Program-made: the position numbers and the translations under genes | Assembly (NCBI GenBank): GCA_001599755.1 | Contig: BCHX01000007.1 | Location: 1,860,001 to 1,924,000, forward strand | Reading direction: 5' to 3' | DNA: 64,000 bases | Source: Gliomastix tumulicola | Lineage: Eukaryota; Ascomycota; Sordariomycetes; Hypocreales; Bionectriaceae | Notes under the pieces: generated by a model | Databases searched by the model: none | Told to the model about the DNA's origin: nothing | Seen by the model: the letters and a program-made list of their open reading frames with translations, nothing else | In this document: piece after piece, positions 43,746 through 53,896 of the stretch | Numbering within the stretch: the stretch's first letter is position 1 | Layout of the letters: each line of letters begins with the position of its first letter

Positions 43746-44024
43746 ATGCCTCGCGAAGGATACCAGGTGCCCACGGCCGGTGGCGCAGCCCGAGGCTCGA
43801 CCGGCATGGTGGAGGCTCGCTCGACGACCAACTACCTCTGCGGCGACTGCGGCGGCACCGTCTCTCTCTCCAAGGATGCGCTCGTTGCCTGCCCGCACTG
43901 CGCGGGCAGGGTTCTCTACAAGGAGCGGACGAAGCGGTAGGTTCCCCCGAGAAGTGATGTCTGGAAGAAGGGGCTGGTACTAATTTCGTTCGTGAATAGA
44001 ATGGTGCAGTTCGAGGCTCGGTGA
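43746..44024 (+). CDS. RPB12: DNA-directed RNA polymerases I, II and III subunit Rpb12 (ABC10-alpha)
   Basis: Exons 43746-43936 and 44000-44024 give 71 residues. Rpb12 is the smallest subunit shared by all three nuclear RNA polymerases and helps hold the Rpb3/Rpb10/Rpb11 assembly. The zinc ribbon is complete: Cys32 and Cys35 in YLCGDCGG, Cys49 and Cys52 in ACPHCAGR. The conserved tail LYKERTKRMVQFEAR is split by a 63-bp intron with GTAGGT donor and GAATAG acceptor; splicing restores TKR/MVQFEAR. Without splicing the frame stops one codon after the junction. An N-terminal Gly/Ala-rich extension of about 28 residues precedes the ribbon. It is convergent with GPN1, which handles RNA polymerase II assembly and import. 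Confidence 0.93.
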
Positions 44025-44279
44025 TCCGGCCAACTTCGAGACGAGAGAAAACGCGAATAGAACGTGGACGGCCGGGATGACGCGGTGCTTACGGTGTTAC
44101 GGAGTCTTGGGATATTCTGGATGGCCATTTGGGCTTGGCCTAGACAGATGATCGGATATGATCAGTCAATATGCAACGATGCTTGGTTCCCAAGCATCAG
44201 GATTCTATTTGAACATATGTCCCATAAATTACGCCAAAAACGCCGCCAACCGTGATTATCTGTGCCTCCATGCACGACA

Positions 44280-45502
44280 TTACCTCTGCTTGTAGAGATA
44301 CTTGGCGAAGCTCGCATCCGCCATGACGGAATCGTCGTTATCTCCTAGAGCCTGCTGATACCGCGACTGTAGCCCCTCCTTGGTATCCCCCTCATCGTCG
44401 TCATCATCATCGTCCACATCGCTCGGCACCTCCACGTCGTCATCATCGTCGGCAGTCTTAACCTGCACCGGCGCACCGACGGACATCCCCTGCATCATCT
44501 TATCCAGCTCCTTATCCCGCGCCTTCTTCCTCTGCTCGTCCCTCTCTTCCCGGCGCCGGTGCAGCTCTGGCAGATAGTCTTGTATGAACTCCTGCTTCTT
44601 CTCCTCGACGGCCTCGAAGAACTCGTCGATGCCCGTGCCCACCTTGGAGCTCACGCCCACGACGCTGAGGTGCGCGTAGAACTCCTCGAGCATCAGGCTC
44701 ATCGAGTTGAGCAGGCTGCCCATGTACCCGCTGCCGCCGTGGCCCGAGACGCCCTCGCCCTCGGCCTCCTCGTCGCGGCGCAGCGCCGCCTGGAAGGCCT
44801 CGAAGTCCGTCATCCACTCCTTGGCGAAGGACGCATCCTTCACATCCGTCTTGTTGAACACGAGGATCATGGGGAGCTTCGTCTTGTAGAGGATGGAGCA
44901 CGCGTAGAGCATGTTGGACATGAACGTCGACGTCGACGCCGTCCGCGGCGTGTCGATGATGTACGCGATGACCGTCGGGAACGAGCTCGCCAGACTCTCC
45001 AGGAGAATCGTCCCGCTTGCTGACCACACGAACACCTCGATCTGACCGGGGGTGTCGACCAGGATGTTGTCGATGGGCTTCCTGTCGGGCTTCTCGGGGT
45101 CCGGCTGCGCGCGCTTCTCGAGCAGGTTGACGATCTGGTCGACCTTTGTGGCGAAGAGGTTCAGCGACGTGAGGATGCCGCCGTTAGGGCCGAGGTTGTA
45201 CTGCTTCATGACCTCCTCGTAGTTGACCGAGTCGCGGATGTCGATGTTGCAGTCGAAGGGGACGTTGAGGACGGCCGGGTCGAGGTTGATGACGTAGGGC
45301 GGCGTGCCCTTGGAATGCAGGTGCGAGTTGATGCGCCTCATGAAGGTCGTCTTGCCGGACCCTGCGACAGCAAAGAGTCAGTAGATGTCTGGCTGGTGCT
45401 TGACCCCAAGGGTGACCTACCTGCCATCCCAATGCAGACGATGGCTGGAGGCATCGATGCCGCCGAAGCGGCAGCATCTGCGGCCGACGCCGTGGATGCC
45501 AT
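44280..45502 (-). CDS. NPA3: GPN-loop GTPase 1 (Npa3/XAB1)
   Basis: Exons 45502-45421 and 45361-44280 (59-bp intron, GTAGGT to TCGCAG) give 387 residues. Npa3/GPN1 is an essential GTPase for assembly and nuclear import of RNA polymerase II. The G1 motif GMAGSGKTT (about 25-33) is split by the intron after the Ala codon and is restored by splicing. The GPN insertion is present (LGPNGGILTSLNL, Gly-Pro-Asn about 85-87), followed by DTPGQIEVFVWSASG and NKTDV for guanine recognition. A long acidic C-terminal tail (DDDDDVEVPSDVDDDDDDDE) fits the GPN1 branch more than GPN2 or GPN3, which lack it. The start is the first ATG, with an Ala/Ser-rich leader. Confidence 0.94.
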
Positions 45503-45957
45503 GGTATATCTTGCGCCTAACGACCTCTATTTCGGCTTCTGTTTCGCGGCGATGTCTGACGTTGTTGTGTGGGAGTAGAACGATTATGTCTGCTAGTAGT
45601 GAGTTTGGGTGGTGATGCAAGATGTTGGAATTAAAAATATGGATGCGGAATGGCCCCGCGCGGGGCATTTTTTTGATCACCACCGTCAACACTCTTAGCG
45701 TCTTCAGCTGGACAGTCATTCAACTTCTCACCATCATCAGAGCTACAGCTGTCTTCTCTGGTATATAATATCAATTGATTTCAGGTAAAGCACTCCTGTC
45801 CATATGTCTTCCTTTCAAGCCCCAAGCCCAACTCCAACTCCAAGCTCAATGTCTAAGTGAAAGCCCCCACGATGGTCATCAACGGCGTTACTGTCCTCGC
45901 TCTTCAGGCTAGGCTTTGATAAAGTATTTGCTATCTTACATGCATGCGCATCCCCTC
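45503..45957. other. Intergenic, GPN1 promoter
   Basis: About 455 bp between tandem minus-strand genes. It contains the GPN1 promoter and the 3' end of the following gene. No specific signal is identified. Confidence 0.5.
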
Positions 45958-48900
45958 TCAGCGCACTCTCTTATCCCCTCCGATGGACGTGAAATCGTCA
46001 TCATCAAAGTCCAGGTCGGCCCATTGTCCACGGGAATCGACAATGTTGCCGCTACTATGCTGCGTTGCGTTGTCCATGCCCTTCTTCCGTAGTCGGCGCC
46101 GGTGCGTCCGCCTTCCCTCGAAAGATAAGGAGGCAAGGTCGACCTCGCGAATGTCCCGTCCAAGCGCAGTATCCAGCACGTCAGCGACCCAGTCTCTGAA
46201 CTCCTCAGTCGCGTGGTTGACGAGGACGCGGCCGGTACCTCCCGTCACCCACTGGTCCACCTTGACTGGTAGGGCGACTCCAAACGAAGGGTCATCGGAG
46301 GACCAGACGCAGGGCGGGGAACTGCATGATGACGGGCTGCAGTACATGGCGCACATGCCATACTCGAGGGCAGTCCAGAGCGAGGTGAGCAAGACTAACC
46401 AGCCCAGGAGCGTCAAGCGGAAATGTGGCTTGCGGCTGTAGAGATGGGGGACTGGCACCGGAATGTTGACCACGGTATGGCTGGAATACGAAGCGCATTG
46501 AGTGCACTGCGAGTGCTCGCTGTGGTTGTCATCTTCGTGCTCTTTTTTGGGAGGCAAGTCGGCCGGCTCGGGCTGTTTTTGCTCGTGAGGCTTGGTGTCC
46601 GAGACGCCGTCAACTGGCTCGGTTGGCATATGACTTTGGTGCTGGCTGTTTGAGATTGTATCTCTGATTCGATCAATGCCCTTTTTGGTTTCATGGATTC
46701 CGTAGAGAGTCGTCGTCAGGGACTTGGCCATTCGTCCATACGCTGCGAAACTGCTCTCCTCCGTCTCGTCGCTCGGGCGCTCCTTGTGACTCTCGTCTTT
46801 GCCCTTCTCCTCTGCTTTGATCTGCTGCGCTGCTATACTTTGCTCCATCTTGGACTTGAAGGATTCATCCTCGGCACTGTCTGAGAGGCTCTCGAGATCG
46901 GGTGGCAGTTTTCCAAGAAAATCACTTAGCTTCGGGTTCCCATCGAGCATGTCGTCAAAGTCGTCAATGGTCGAATCGTCAATGTTGTTCTCTTGTCGAA
47001 GGACTTTGATGTCGTCCTTCACTGAGGGCGGGTTGGCAGAATTTTTGGGCGGCGGGCGCACGCGAGGTAGAGAATGCGAATGGCGTCGAGGAAGTGGTGC
47101 ACGTTTCGTCTTGATTTGCTCCGTGTCCGAGGTGCCCGGATCGGATGCGGTGTCGCGTGGATCCGCTTCTGAGCCTCCATCGCGTGTGCTCTTCTTCCGC
47201 ACCGTGAATTGCGCCTTGGCAGGCATTTCGACGTTGAACCTATTCTTCTTTTTCTCTGATGCAGGTGCAGGCGCAGGCGTCTCGACGTAGGCGCCTGTTA
47301 TCCTCGGAGTTGGCATAGAGAGAGGATCTTCTTTGCGGGGCCGGGGTGTTGCCTCGTGCGCGCCTTCGCCTTCTGAGTCCTTATCTTCAGGTAGGGGAGA
47401 CGGCCCTCGTTCGGAGTGGTTATCGGTGAGGGCAAAGAGCTTAGCCTCAGCCTCGATTCGATCTACCGGATCTCCATCAGAATGCAAGCTGGATCTCTTA
47501 CTTCTAGTCGATTCCGTTGAGCGAGTTCGGCGAATCCCAGCAAACCCAACTCTGAGTGGTTTCCCTTCTTCGCTTGCGTCGCGAGTATAGGCTCGCGCTC
47601 GGCTGCCGACATTATCAGACGTGGCTGTGCGATTCAATCTGCGACTGGCGGCTGAAGACGAGCTTCCACCAATCCCTTTGTCTGATCTCCGGCCCAACGG
47701 TCCTCTTCTAACTTCCCGTTCAGGCTCTGGCCCCGGACTAGAGCTCGTTGCTCTTGCCAACTGCTGTAGGAGGCCATGTTGACCGCCTCGAGGAGCGGTG
47801 CCAGGCCGTTTCGGCTCAGTTTGTTCGTTCCGACTAGCCTTCTGCTTGTCATTTTGGTCGTTGTTTTCATTGTTCGAACCTCCGCTGACCTCCCGATCGC
47901 GCCGGTTTTTATACACTGTGACCGGTGTATCTGGTATCCGCGTACCACCGACGCCGTATGGAGTTTTAGCTGGTGACGCTGCCTTTGGCTCTGCGCTCGT
48001 CGAGCCCGCTTTGACTAATTCTGAGTGCAATGACCGGGCTGGCGGGAGGCGTTTCTTTTCTGGTGAAAGATCTCGTGACATGGCATTCTGCTCCTTAATC
48101 TCAGCTAGACGGATCTGCGCCAGTTGCCGGTTAGACAAAGGATTCGCCTCTCTCTGTATGATGCTGTCGATCTTGGAGCTGCGCGGCGTTGTCAAGCTCC
48201 TGTCGGGTAGCGGGATCTTCGACTCTACCTCGACTTCCAGGTCGCGAATGCCGTCGACTTTGGACTTGCTTGCCTTTGGAGATCGCCCAACAGGTACATC
48301 GTTGCCTGTCCTGACCTCCCAAGTTCTGAGCTCGTCGAGTCTCGTGTTTTTCGCACCCGGATTGTTGACCCTTGTCCGAGAGTTGATGTCAATGTTGCTG
48401 CTCTCGTCAAACGGCAGGCGGTTCGCAAATGGCCGGTTGGTCATCCTGATTCTGGGGCTGTCCGACACCTGAAGATCGCCGGCTGTGAAATCATCCTCTA
48501 TCTGGAATCCATAGCCTTCATCCGGAGCCTCGACAGAGGGCAAGGGGATATCGTCAATGCCGGGCACCAGGGCTGGAATGTCGGCTCCCTCGCTGATGGG
48601 ATCGTCAGCTACAGGTGGCCTATTCTGCGGCTCATCCCCCGTGTCAAGCCTCGCCCTCCAATCCGCTCGATCGCGCCATGAATTGCTCTCGCTGCTGGAT
48701 GATGCCTTCCCATCGTCTCGTCCTGCTCTCTCGCCATTGAGCTTCGCTTTTCCTGTGCCACCCAGGCCCTTCGTGTCCAGGTGGTCCTTGCCTAGCTCCT
48801 GACGGATCACGTTCTGGTCCACAACAGGCCGCGTCCTCCACGGTCTAGGTGCTGGACTCGGTGATCCGTCCATGGGGTGATCCTGGTCGTCCTCACCGTC

Positions 48901-49317
48901 CGAGTGTAGATATTCTTCGTTCTCGGCCATCTTGAACGCCTGAGTCAGACTCATGGGTCGGCGTTGCGATGCGGAATTAGTCGAGGAGGGTCGAGCGATG
49001 CGCGCGGCCCCAGGGGATCCAGGGCCATTGTTGCTGGCGCTGATGCTGGGAAGGCGTGACTCGGAATTGGTGCGACGCGATGATTGCTGTCTAAACCCGC
49101 TTGCTGTCGTGCCCTGCTGTGGCACATTGCCCGGCGCGCCTGCTTGCCCGGGACTGCCCTTGCCCTTGCCGCTGGCACCCGCGCTGGAACTGTCCTGAGA
49201 GCTGGTCGAGTTCCCGAAAAGCGGCTTCCTGCCCTCGTGCCTGACTTGGAGTTGGGCCGGGGCTCGGCCGTTGGGCGCGGGGACTCGTTCGGTCTGTTTC
49301 GATTTGGAAGGATCCAT
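45958..49317 (-). CDS. Large disordered protein with a C-terminal membrane segment, function unknown
   Basis: A single open exon of 1119 residues. I do not recognise the family. About 900 residues are low-complexity and rich in Ser, Pro, Arg, Asp and Glu. They include short motifs that look conserved: SLTQAFKMAENEEYLHSD near the start, GGTRIPDTPVTVYKNRRD, ITGAYVETPAPAP, and the acidic IDDSTIDDFDDMLDGNPKLS. A helical stretch (YGRMAKSLTTTLYGIHETKK) is followed by a Cys-containing region (CTQCASYSSHT) and one hydrophobic segment (LTLLGWLVLLTSLWTALEYG, near residue 975). The C-terminal ~130 residues look folded and end in a basic cluster (RRTHRRRLRKKG) plus an acidic tail. A single-pass nuclear-envelope, spindle-pole or ER protein is a guess only. 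Base composition matches neighbouring coding sequence, so the gene is real. Confidence 0.8.
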   Translation of the reverse strand: MDPSKSKQTERVPAPNGRAPAQLQVRHEGRKPLFGNSTSSQDSSSAGASGKGKGSPGQAGAPGNVPQQGTTASGFRQQSSRRTNSESRLPSISASNNGPGSPGAARIARPSSTNSASQRRPMSLTQAFKMAENEEYLHSDGEDDQDHPMDGSPSPAPRPWRTRPVVDQNVIRQELGKDHLDTKGLGGTGKAKLNGERAGRDDGKASSSSESNSWRDRADWRARLDTGDEPQNRPPVADDPISEGADIPALVPGIDDIPLPSVEAPDEGYGFQIEDDFTAGDLQVSDSPRIRMTNRPFANRLPFDESSNIDINSRTRVNNPGAKNTRLDELRTWEVRTGNDVPVGRSPKASKSKVDGIRDLEVEVESKIPLPDRSLTTPRSSKIDSIIQREANPLSNRQLAQIRLAEIKEQNAMSRDLSPEKKRLPPARSLHSELVKAGSTSAEPKAASPAKTPYGVGGTRIPDTPVTVYKNRRDREVSGGSNNENNDQNDKQKASRNEQTEPKRPGTAPRGGQHGLLQQLARATSSSPGPEPEREVRRGPLGRRSDKGIGGSSSSAASRRLNRTATSDNVGSRARAYTRDASEEGKPLRVGFAGIRRTRSTESTRSKRSSLHSDGDPVDRIEAEAKLFALTDNHSERGPSPLPEDKDSEGEGAHEATPRPRKEDPLSMPTPRITGAYVETPAPAPASEKKKNRFNVEMPAKAQFTVRKKSTRDGGSEADPRDTASDPGTSDTEQIKTKRAPLPRRHSHSLPRVRPPPKNSANPPSVKDDIKVLRQENNIDDSTIDDFDDMLDGNPKLSDFLGKLPPDLESLSDSAEDESFKSKMEQSIAAQQIKAEEKGKDESHKERPSDETEESSFAAYGRMAKSLTTTLYGIHETKKGIDRIRDTISNSQHQSHMPTEPVDGVSDTKPHEQKQPEPADLPPKKEHEDDNHSEHSQCTQCASYSSHTVVNIPVPVPHLYSRKPHFRLTLLGWLVLLTSLWTALEYGMCAMYCSPSSCSSPPCVWSSDDPSFGVALPVKVDQWVTGGTGRVLVNHATEEFRDWVADVLDTALGRDIREVDLASLSFEGRRTHRRRLRKKGMDNATQHSSGNIVDSRGQWADLDFDDDDFTSIGGDKRVR

Positions 49318-51787
49318 GACGGCGCACGACTCGACGAAAGTGAGGGATGGTCATGAATATTGTGTGTTGGTGTCAAGAGACAGCATCGTCTGCCTGGCCG
49401 TGATCAGGGTCGTGGAGTCGCGTCATAGCATCGCAGCAAAATCGAGGGAAGCTCGTCCAGAGGGGGGAGGTCGCAGATATAAGGCGGAAGTGTCCGTCGC
49501 GAGGTCGCGTAGCTGGATCCTGATGAGCAGATGAGGGACAAATAATGTAGAGTTGATGCGCCCTGGATGACTCTTCTGTTTTCGTGTTGGGCGGTGAAGA
49601 GTAGTTGTCGCGCCTGGCCAAGATTCGGCCGCAAAGAGTCAAGGTGCGTTTGCACTGTTTAGCAGCGGGATCGTCGCGTGTCTTGGCTGCCATTCCAGTG
49701 ACCAATGAGCGGGCACTGTTTTGGGCCATCCTTGGTGGGGCGAACGCCAGCACAGAGGTCCAGCTTTTGTGGAGACATGCAAGGTCAGTGCCTCCACGGC
49801 GTCGAGTACCAGACAAAAAGGCGGAGGCAGGGTTGTGGTGATTGTGAGCAGCACTTTTTCTGTCGACTGCTAATAGATAGTCTACAGAGATCTGTCGACA
49901 AGCTCTGAGTTGTCAGGAACTGCTGTGCATATGTGTCTCATCTGAACTTGTCATCCGCAGCGTGTGGGGTCGGGAGGAACAATTTTCGGAATTTCTGCAT
50001 TTCCTGCAGATTAAGATTTTCTCGATGAGTTCGACGGAAGCATCAACTATATCCTCAAGCGGATATTGGCACTCGACGTATGCTCATGATTCAATGTCAT
50101 GTGAATGCTCGGATCTTAAAAGTTATAAAAGAGCGTTATTTGTCCACATGCCTTTTAACTTAGGTCAAGTATTCAGGTCAAGATTAGTACATAGTGATTA
50201 GCGAATTAAATCTAATGTATGGTCGTCTGGTGGCTGGGCAGTTCTTGACTTGGTAAGTCAAATCCTTTACCCAAGTCGTTGGAACCAGGTCCATTAAAGC
50301 TAGGCTATAGTGGCTCTTTTATGCTCTTTGAGTAGCCTTTATGCAGCTCACCTCCTTCGCGTGTTGGTCTAGCCACTCATATGGTCCAAGGGTGGCTGGC
50401 CCTACTCTGTCTGAACAGCGGGACGTTTCTACGAAAGAGAGACAGCCGGCGGCCGTTGCTTTTCTTTGTCTCTCTTCGACTCCTGTATGTAAATCTATTT
50501 CTCCATCCAATTCTTCTTTTTTTGAATCATACTCCCACCTTGCCCGAGAGATAATGTTCTGGAGAGAGACAGAAGCGATATCTATGCCACTCTGGACCAC
50601 GCTCCCGCTATTACTACCCGTCATTACTCCTTCCACGATAGTGACTCCGAATTCTGAAAAATGTTCTTCGAGGACTTTGATACAGTCCTGAAGGAGAACT
50701 TAATGCTGAGTCTGGACGACCACATCACCTGGGCTAATAAAGTCCACATAGAAAAAAATCCGCGGGTCATAGGACACATATTTCAGCTTCATCGAAAAGC
50801 TAGATGCTAGAACCTACAGATTTTTAACTTACAATGGCATAGCCGATATCGCCAGAGAAGACACCTCGCCGTCTCTCTCGCTCGGCGCGTTTCAAGAGGA
50901 GCAGAGTGTGCACGAGGAGCACTTTCTAAGTAGGCTAAGCATCCGGGCGACTTGTACAAGTGTGTGACCGTCTCACAACACCTAGCGGTCACTTTTGCTG
51001 ACACTTTCTGTTGGAGGCAATCGAGGCTTTCTGGGCTTATAAAGTTGTGAGTTGTTGCCCTCGTGGATGCTTCAACGTGGCTCGCAGCTTGAGTGCTTGC
51101 TGCACTTGGCGCATGCGTGGGAGGTACGGAGCCAGACTGTGGAACGGCATTTTTGGAGCAAATATGAAGTTATGGGAGGGTGTCTGTAGGAGACTCTATA
51201 TAACTACTAGCTACAGTGCTGAGATTGAGAACGGGAGCAGTTCGACAGCATGATGCTGACTCAGCCAGGCGATGATGCTAATCTAGATCCCGCCCTGATC
51301 GTAGATCCTCCTGCCAGCACCCTGCAGGAACGAGAAATTCGAGAATCCGAGGCGAGACCCCGAGAGGCCCATGAAATTCATGGCTGTCGGCATGACTCAC
51401 TTTCTGCCCCCTATGCAATCCTCGTCGGGGTGATGCCAGTAAAGCGAAGCCCAATAGCGTAGCCTGGGGACTCTTCGGAGCAACGCAGGTCTTAGTCGTC
51501 AAACGCACCCTAGTTAGAGACTGGGCGCACCGGATCCAGTCGCACAATCGTATGCTTCGGAGACTTTGCTTACCATTGTTTCCCTGACCAGCCAACACCA
51601 CACCAGATTGTTCCTGGCATTTAGACAGTGCTTCCCGAGGGGTACCGGATAGAGCTTTTTGGCGAGCCCCTGTTTGCTTGTGATGGGAGGATAGAGACAC
51701 GTATAAAAATTCGCTTCTTTCTGTTCTGTTCGCGCGCATTCATTCATTTCATTACTCACTCTCATTCATCCGACAAGACAGCCTTCC
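49318..51787. other. Intergenic, about 2.5 kb with an AT-rich core
   Basis: The left part (49318 to about 49900) should be promoter and leader of the minus-strand gene. From roughly 49960 to 50830 the composition turns AT-rich compared with flanks. Small frames with protein-like sequence occur there (see the separate entry). The right part, from about 51600, is the promoter of the acetyltransferase-like gene. No complete gene is seen. Confidence 0.45.
50319..50810. pseudogene. Possible gene remnant in AT-rich DNA
   Basis: On the minus strand 50700-50319 reads a continuous protein-like stretch with LEEHFSEFG, then VVQSGIDIASVSLQNIISR and ARWEYDSKKEELDGEIDL, preceded by an acceptor-like CTCCTTCAG. 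It has no clear start and ends at a stop at 50319. On the plus strand 50661-50807 encodes a short frame beginning MFFEDFDTVLKENL. The two overlap in part, so at most one is real. The composition, short length and lack of flanking exons suggest debris of an accessory gene. No family is assigned with confidence. Confidence 0.25.
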
Positions 51788-53341
51788 ATGGCAGAGACCT
51801 CGAATCCCGCGGCGCTGCGCCGTCTCGGCGGCATGTATGTATCCTTCACTACGCTATTCCAAGAGCAATAAGCTGACCCGTCGCGACAAAGGGAGCTGTT
51901 CTCCTCGGCGCGCCACCATCTGGGCATCTACCGCTGCGTCGTCGTGTCTGCCCGCTACCAGATCCCCCAGGGCCTAGACCCCGTCCCAGCCGTTGCCTCT
52001 GCCCTCGGCGCTGTCGTCCGAGACCAGCCTATGCTGCGAGTCGGGATCCTCGCGCAGGACACTTCCGTTGCTACCTTCTCGCACGTCCCCGAGATCGATC
52101 TGCGCCAACATCTGGAGTGGCGCCAGGTTGATGCCGAATCCCTCGATGCGTACGATGCCGAGGTCGCGCGGACGCAGGGATGGCTACATAATCAGTTCTT
52201 CGAGGCTATCGAGACGCGGCCGCCGTGGAAGGCCCTCTGTCTCCGGCCAGGGAAGGAGTCCGTCGCCAAAGCCGCGACCGCCTCGCCCGATGGGTTTGTC
52301 GATGTCTTCTTTGCCTTCCATCACTCCATAGCGGACGGCTCCGGCGGCAGGGAATTTCATCAGCATCTGCTGGCCGCGCTACAGAGCGAATCGGCCCCCG
52401 CTGCTGAGGATGAAGTCGAATACGCGCTCTCTTTCCCAGAAGCCCCTCGCCTGCCCGAGTCCCAGGAGGAGGCCGTGGCCTTCCACAACGGCTACCTCTT
52501 CCTCCTCCGAACTATATGGGACATGGTCGCCCCGGCCTTCCTCAAGCCACGCAAGGCCCCCATCTGGGGCGGGCCGGACGTCGACTTCTCCTTCCCCTAC
52601 GTGACCCGAGTCAGACCCATCACCATCGCCGGCGACGCACTTCAGAGCTTCCTTACCGCATCCCGTCAGCAGGACAACACCATCACGACCGCCCTGCACG
52701 GCATCATCCTCTCCTCCCTGGCCAAGCGGCTGCCGGACGCGCAGTCGTTCGCCTCCTCCACGCCCATCAGCCTGCGTCCCTGGATCAAGGTGCCGCCTGC
52801 AGACCCCGAGGTCAAGGACAAGCTGCGGACGTGCATCACGGGCCACTTCTCCACTCACCCGCCCGCCGTCCTCAAGACCCTGCGCACAGGATCCGAGACC
52901 GACGTCGAGGCCGCCGTCTGGCAGGTCGGGAAGACGGTCAAGGCGGAGCTCAAGAAGGCCACGTCCAAGCTGCCCAACGACGACCCGGCCGGACTGCTGC
53001 CTCTTGTCAAGGACTTCATAGGCTACTGGCAGCAGAAGGACGGCAAGGAGAGGGGTGCCTCGTGGGAGATCTCCAACATCGGCGTACTCGTTGCTCCGGT
53101 GCAGGCCGACGGTGTGGATGCTGCGTCGGGATGGAAGCATCTGAATGCTATCATGAGCAATGGGGCCATGGTTGCCGGCTGCGCTATTGGTACAAATCTC
53201 ATCAGTGTCAAGGGTGGTCCTCTGACGGTGACGCTCTCGTGGCAGGAGAATGTCGTGTCTGAGGAGGTGATCGAAGGTCTTGCGAGTGACATCGCGGCCT
53301 TTGTTGACAAGGTGCACAAGAAGGGCGTCTCTGCGAAGTAG
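51788..53341 (+). CDS. Alcohol acetyltransferase-like protein (BAHD/CoA-acyltransferase fold)
   Basis: Exons 51788-51834 and 51892-53341 (57-bp intron, GTATGT to CAAAG, AGCTGAC branch) give 498 residues. The family is the fungal alcohol acetyltransferase group (PF07247 type), whose yeast members Atf1/Atf2 make acetate esters from acetyl-CoA and alcohols or sterols. The active-site HHxxxDG motif is present as HHSIADG, with His159/160 and Asp164. The N-terminus after splicing (LRRLGGMELFSSARHHLGIY) matches the typical start. Further family-like stretches are PWIKVPP and the C-terminal LTVTLSWQENVVSEE. Some homologues are secondary-metabolism enzymes, but no biosynthetic cluster surrounds this gene. 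The substrate is unknown. Confidence 0.85.
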
Positions 53342-53896
53342 AGGCTCTACTTCCATAACCGACAAGCAGTATCGAATGATGATGAGCGCAGACTTCAGGC
53401 ATTGGAAAACCTGCAGAATAATCAGAGCGCGCGGGAAACATATACTACCTTACTAATATACTAATGCTATCTAGAATATATAATCGTTAAAACGATTTAG
53501 CACCCCTACTCAGATTTGCACCCCGTGTAGTTCTCTACTTCCATCTTCAGTGTGTTTATACGGCTGCGTCTTCAGAGAGGAGACCTTCGAGCTGTGTGAG
53601 CAGCGCTTCCTAGCCTAACCCCAAAAATTGCCTATTGACCACCATTTTGCAAACGCGCTTTGTTTACCTTGTTTGAGGATTTGCATCGTTTTTCCACCTT
53701 ACTTTTTCCACCACAATTTATCATTAGGCATCTGCCCATCTTTTTCACACTCACCCTCAACGCAGATTTCGGAGAGGGATAAATTCACTCCTTGGGAGAT
53801 TTGGAGTTCCGTCCTTCATCTGCCTCACTCACACCTCACCGGGTCGCTACCTCCCCTATCAGCCTCCTTGGGTATTTCACCTGCAAAACAGCCAGC
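53342..53896. other. Intergenic, promoter of the BTB gene
   Basis: About 555 bp between tandem plus-strand genes, AT-rich at 53440-53500 (TACTAATATACTAATGC). The rest is pyrimidine-rich leader. An in-frame upstream ATG at 53792 could extend the BTB protein by 35 residues. Confidence 0.5.
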
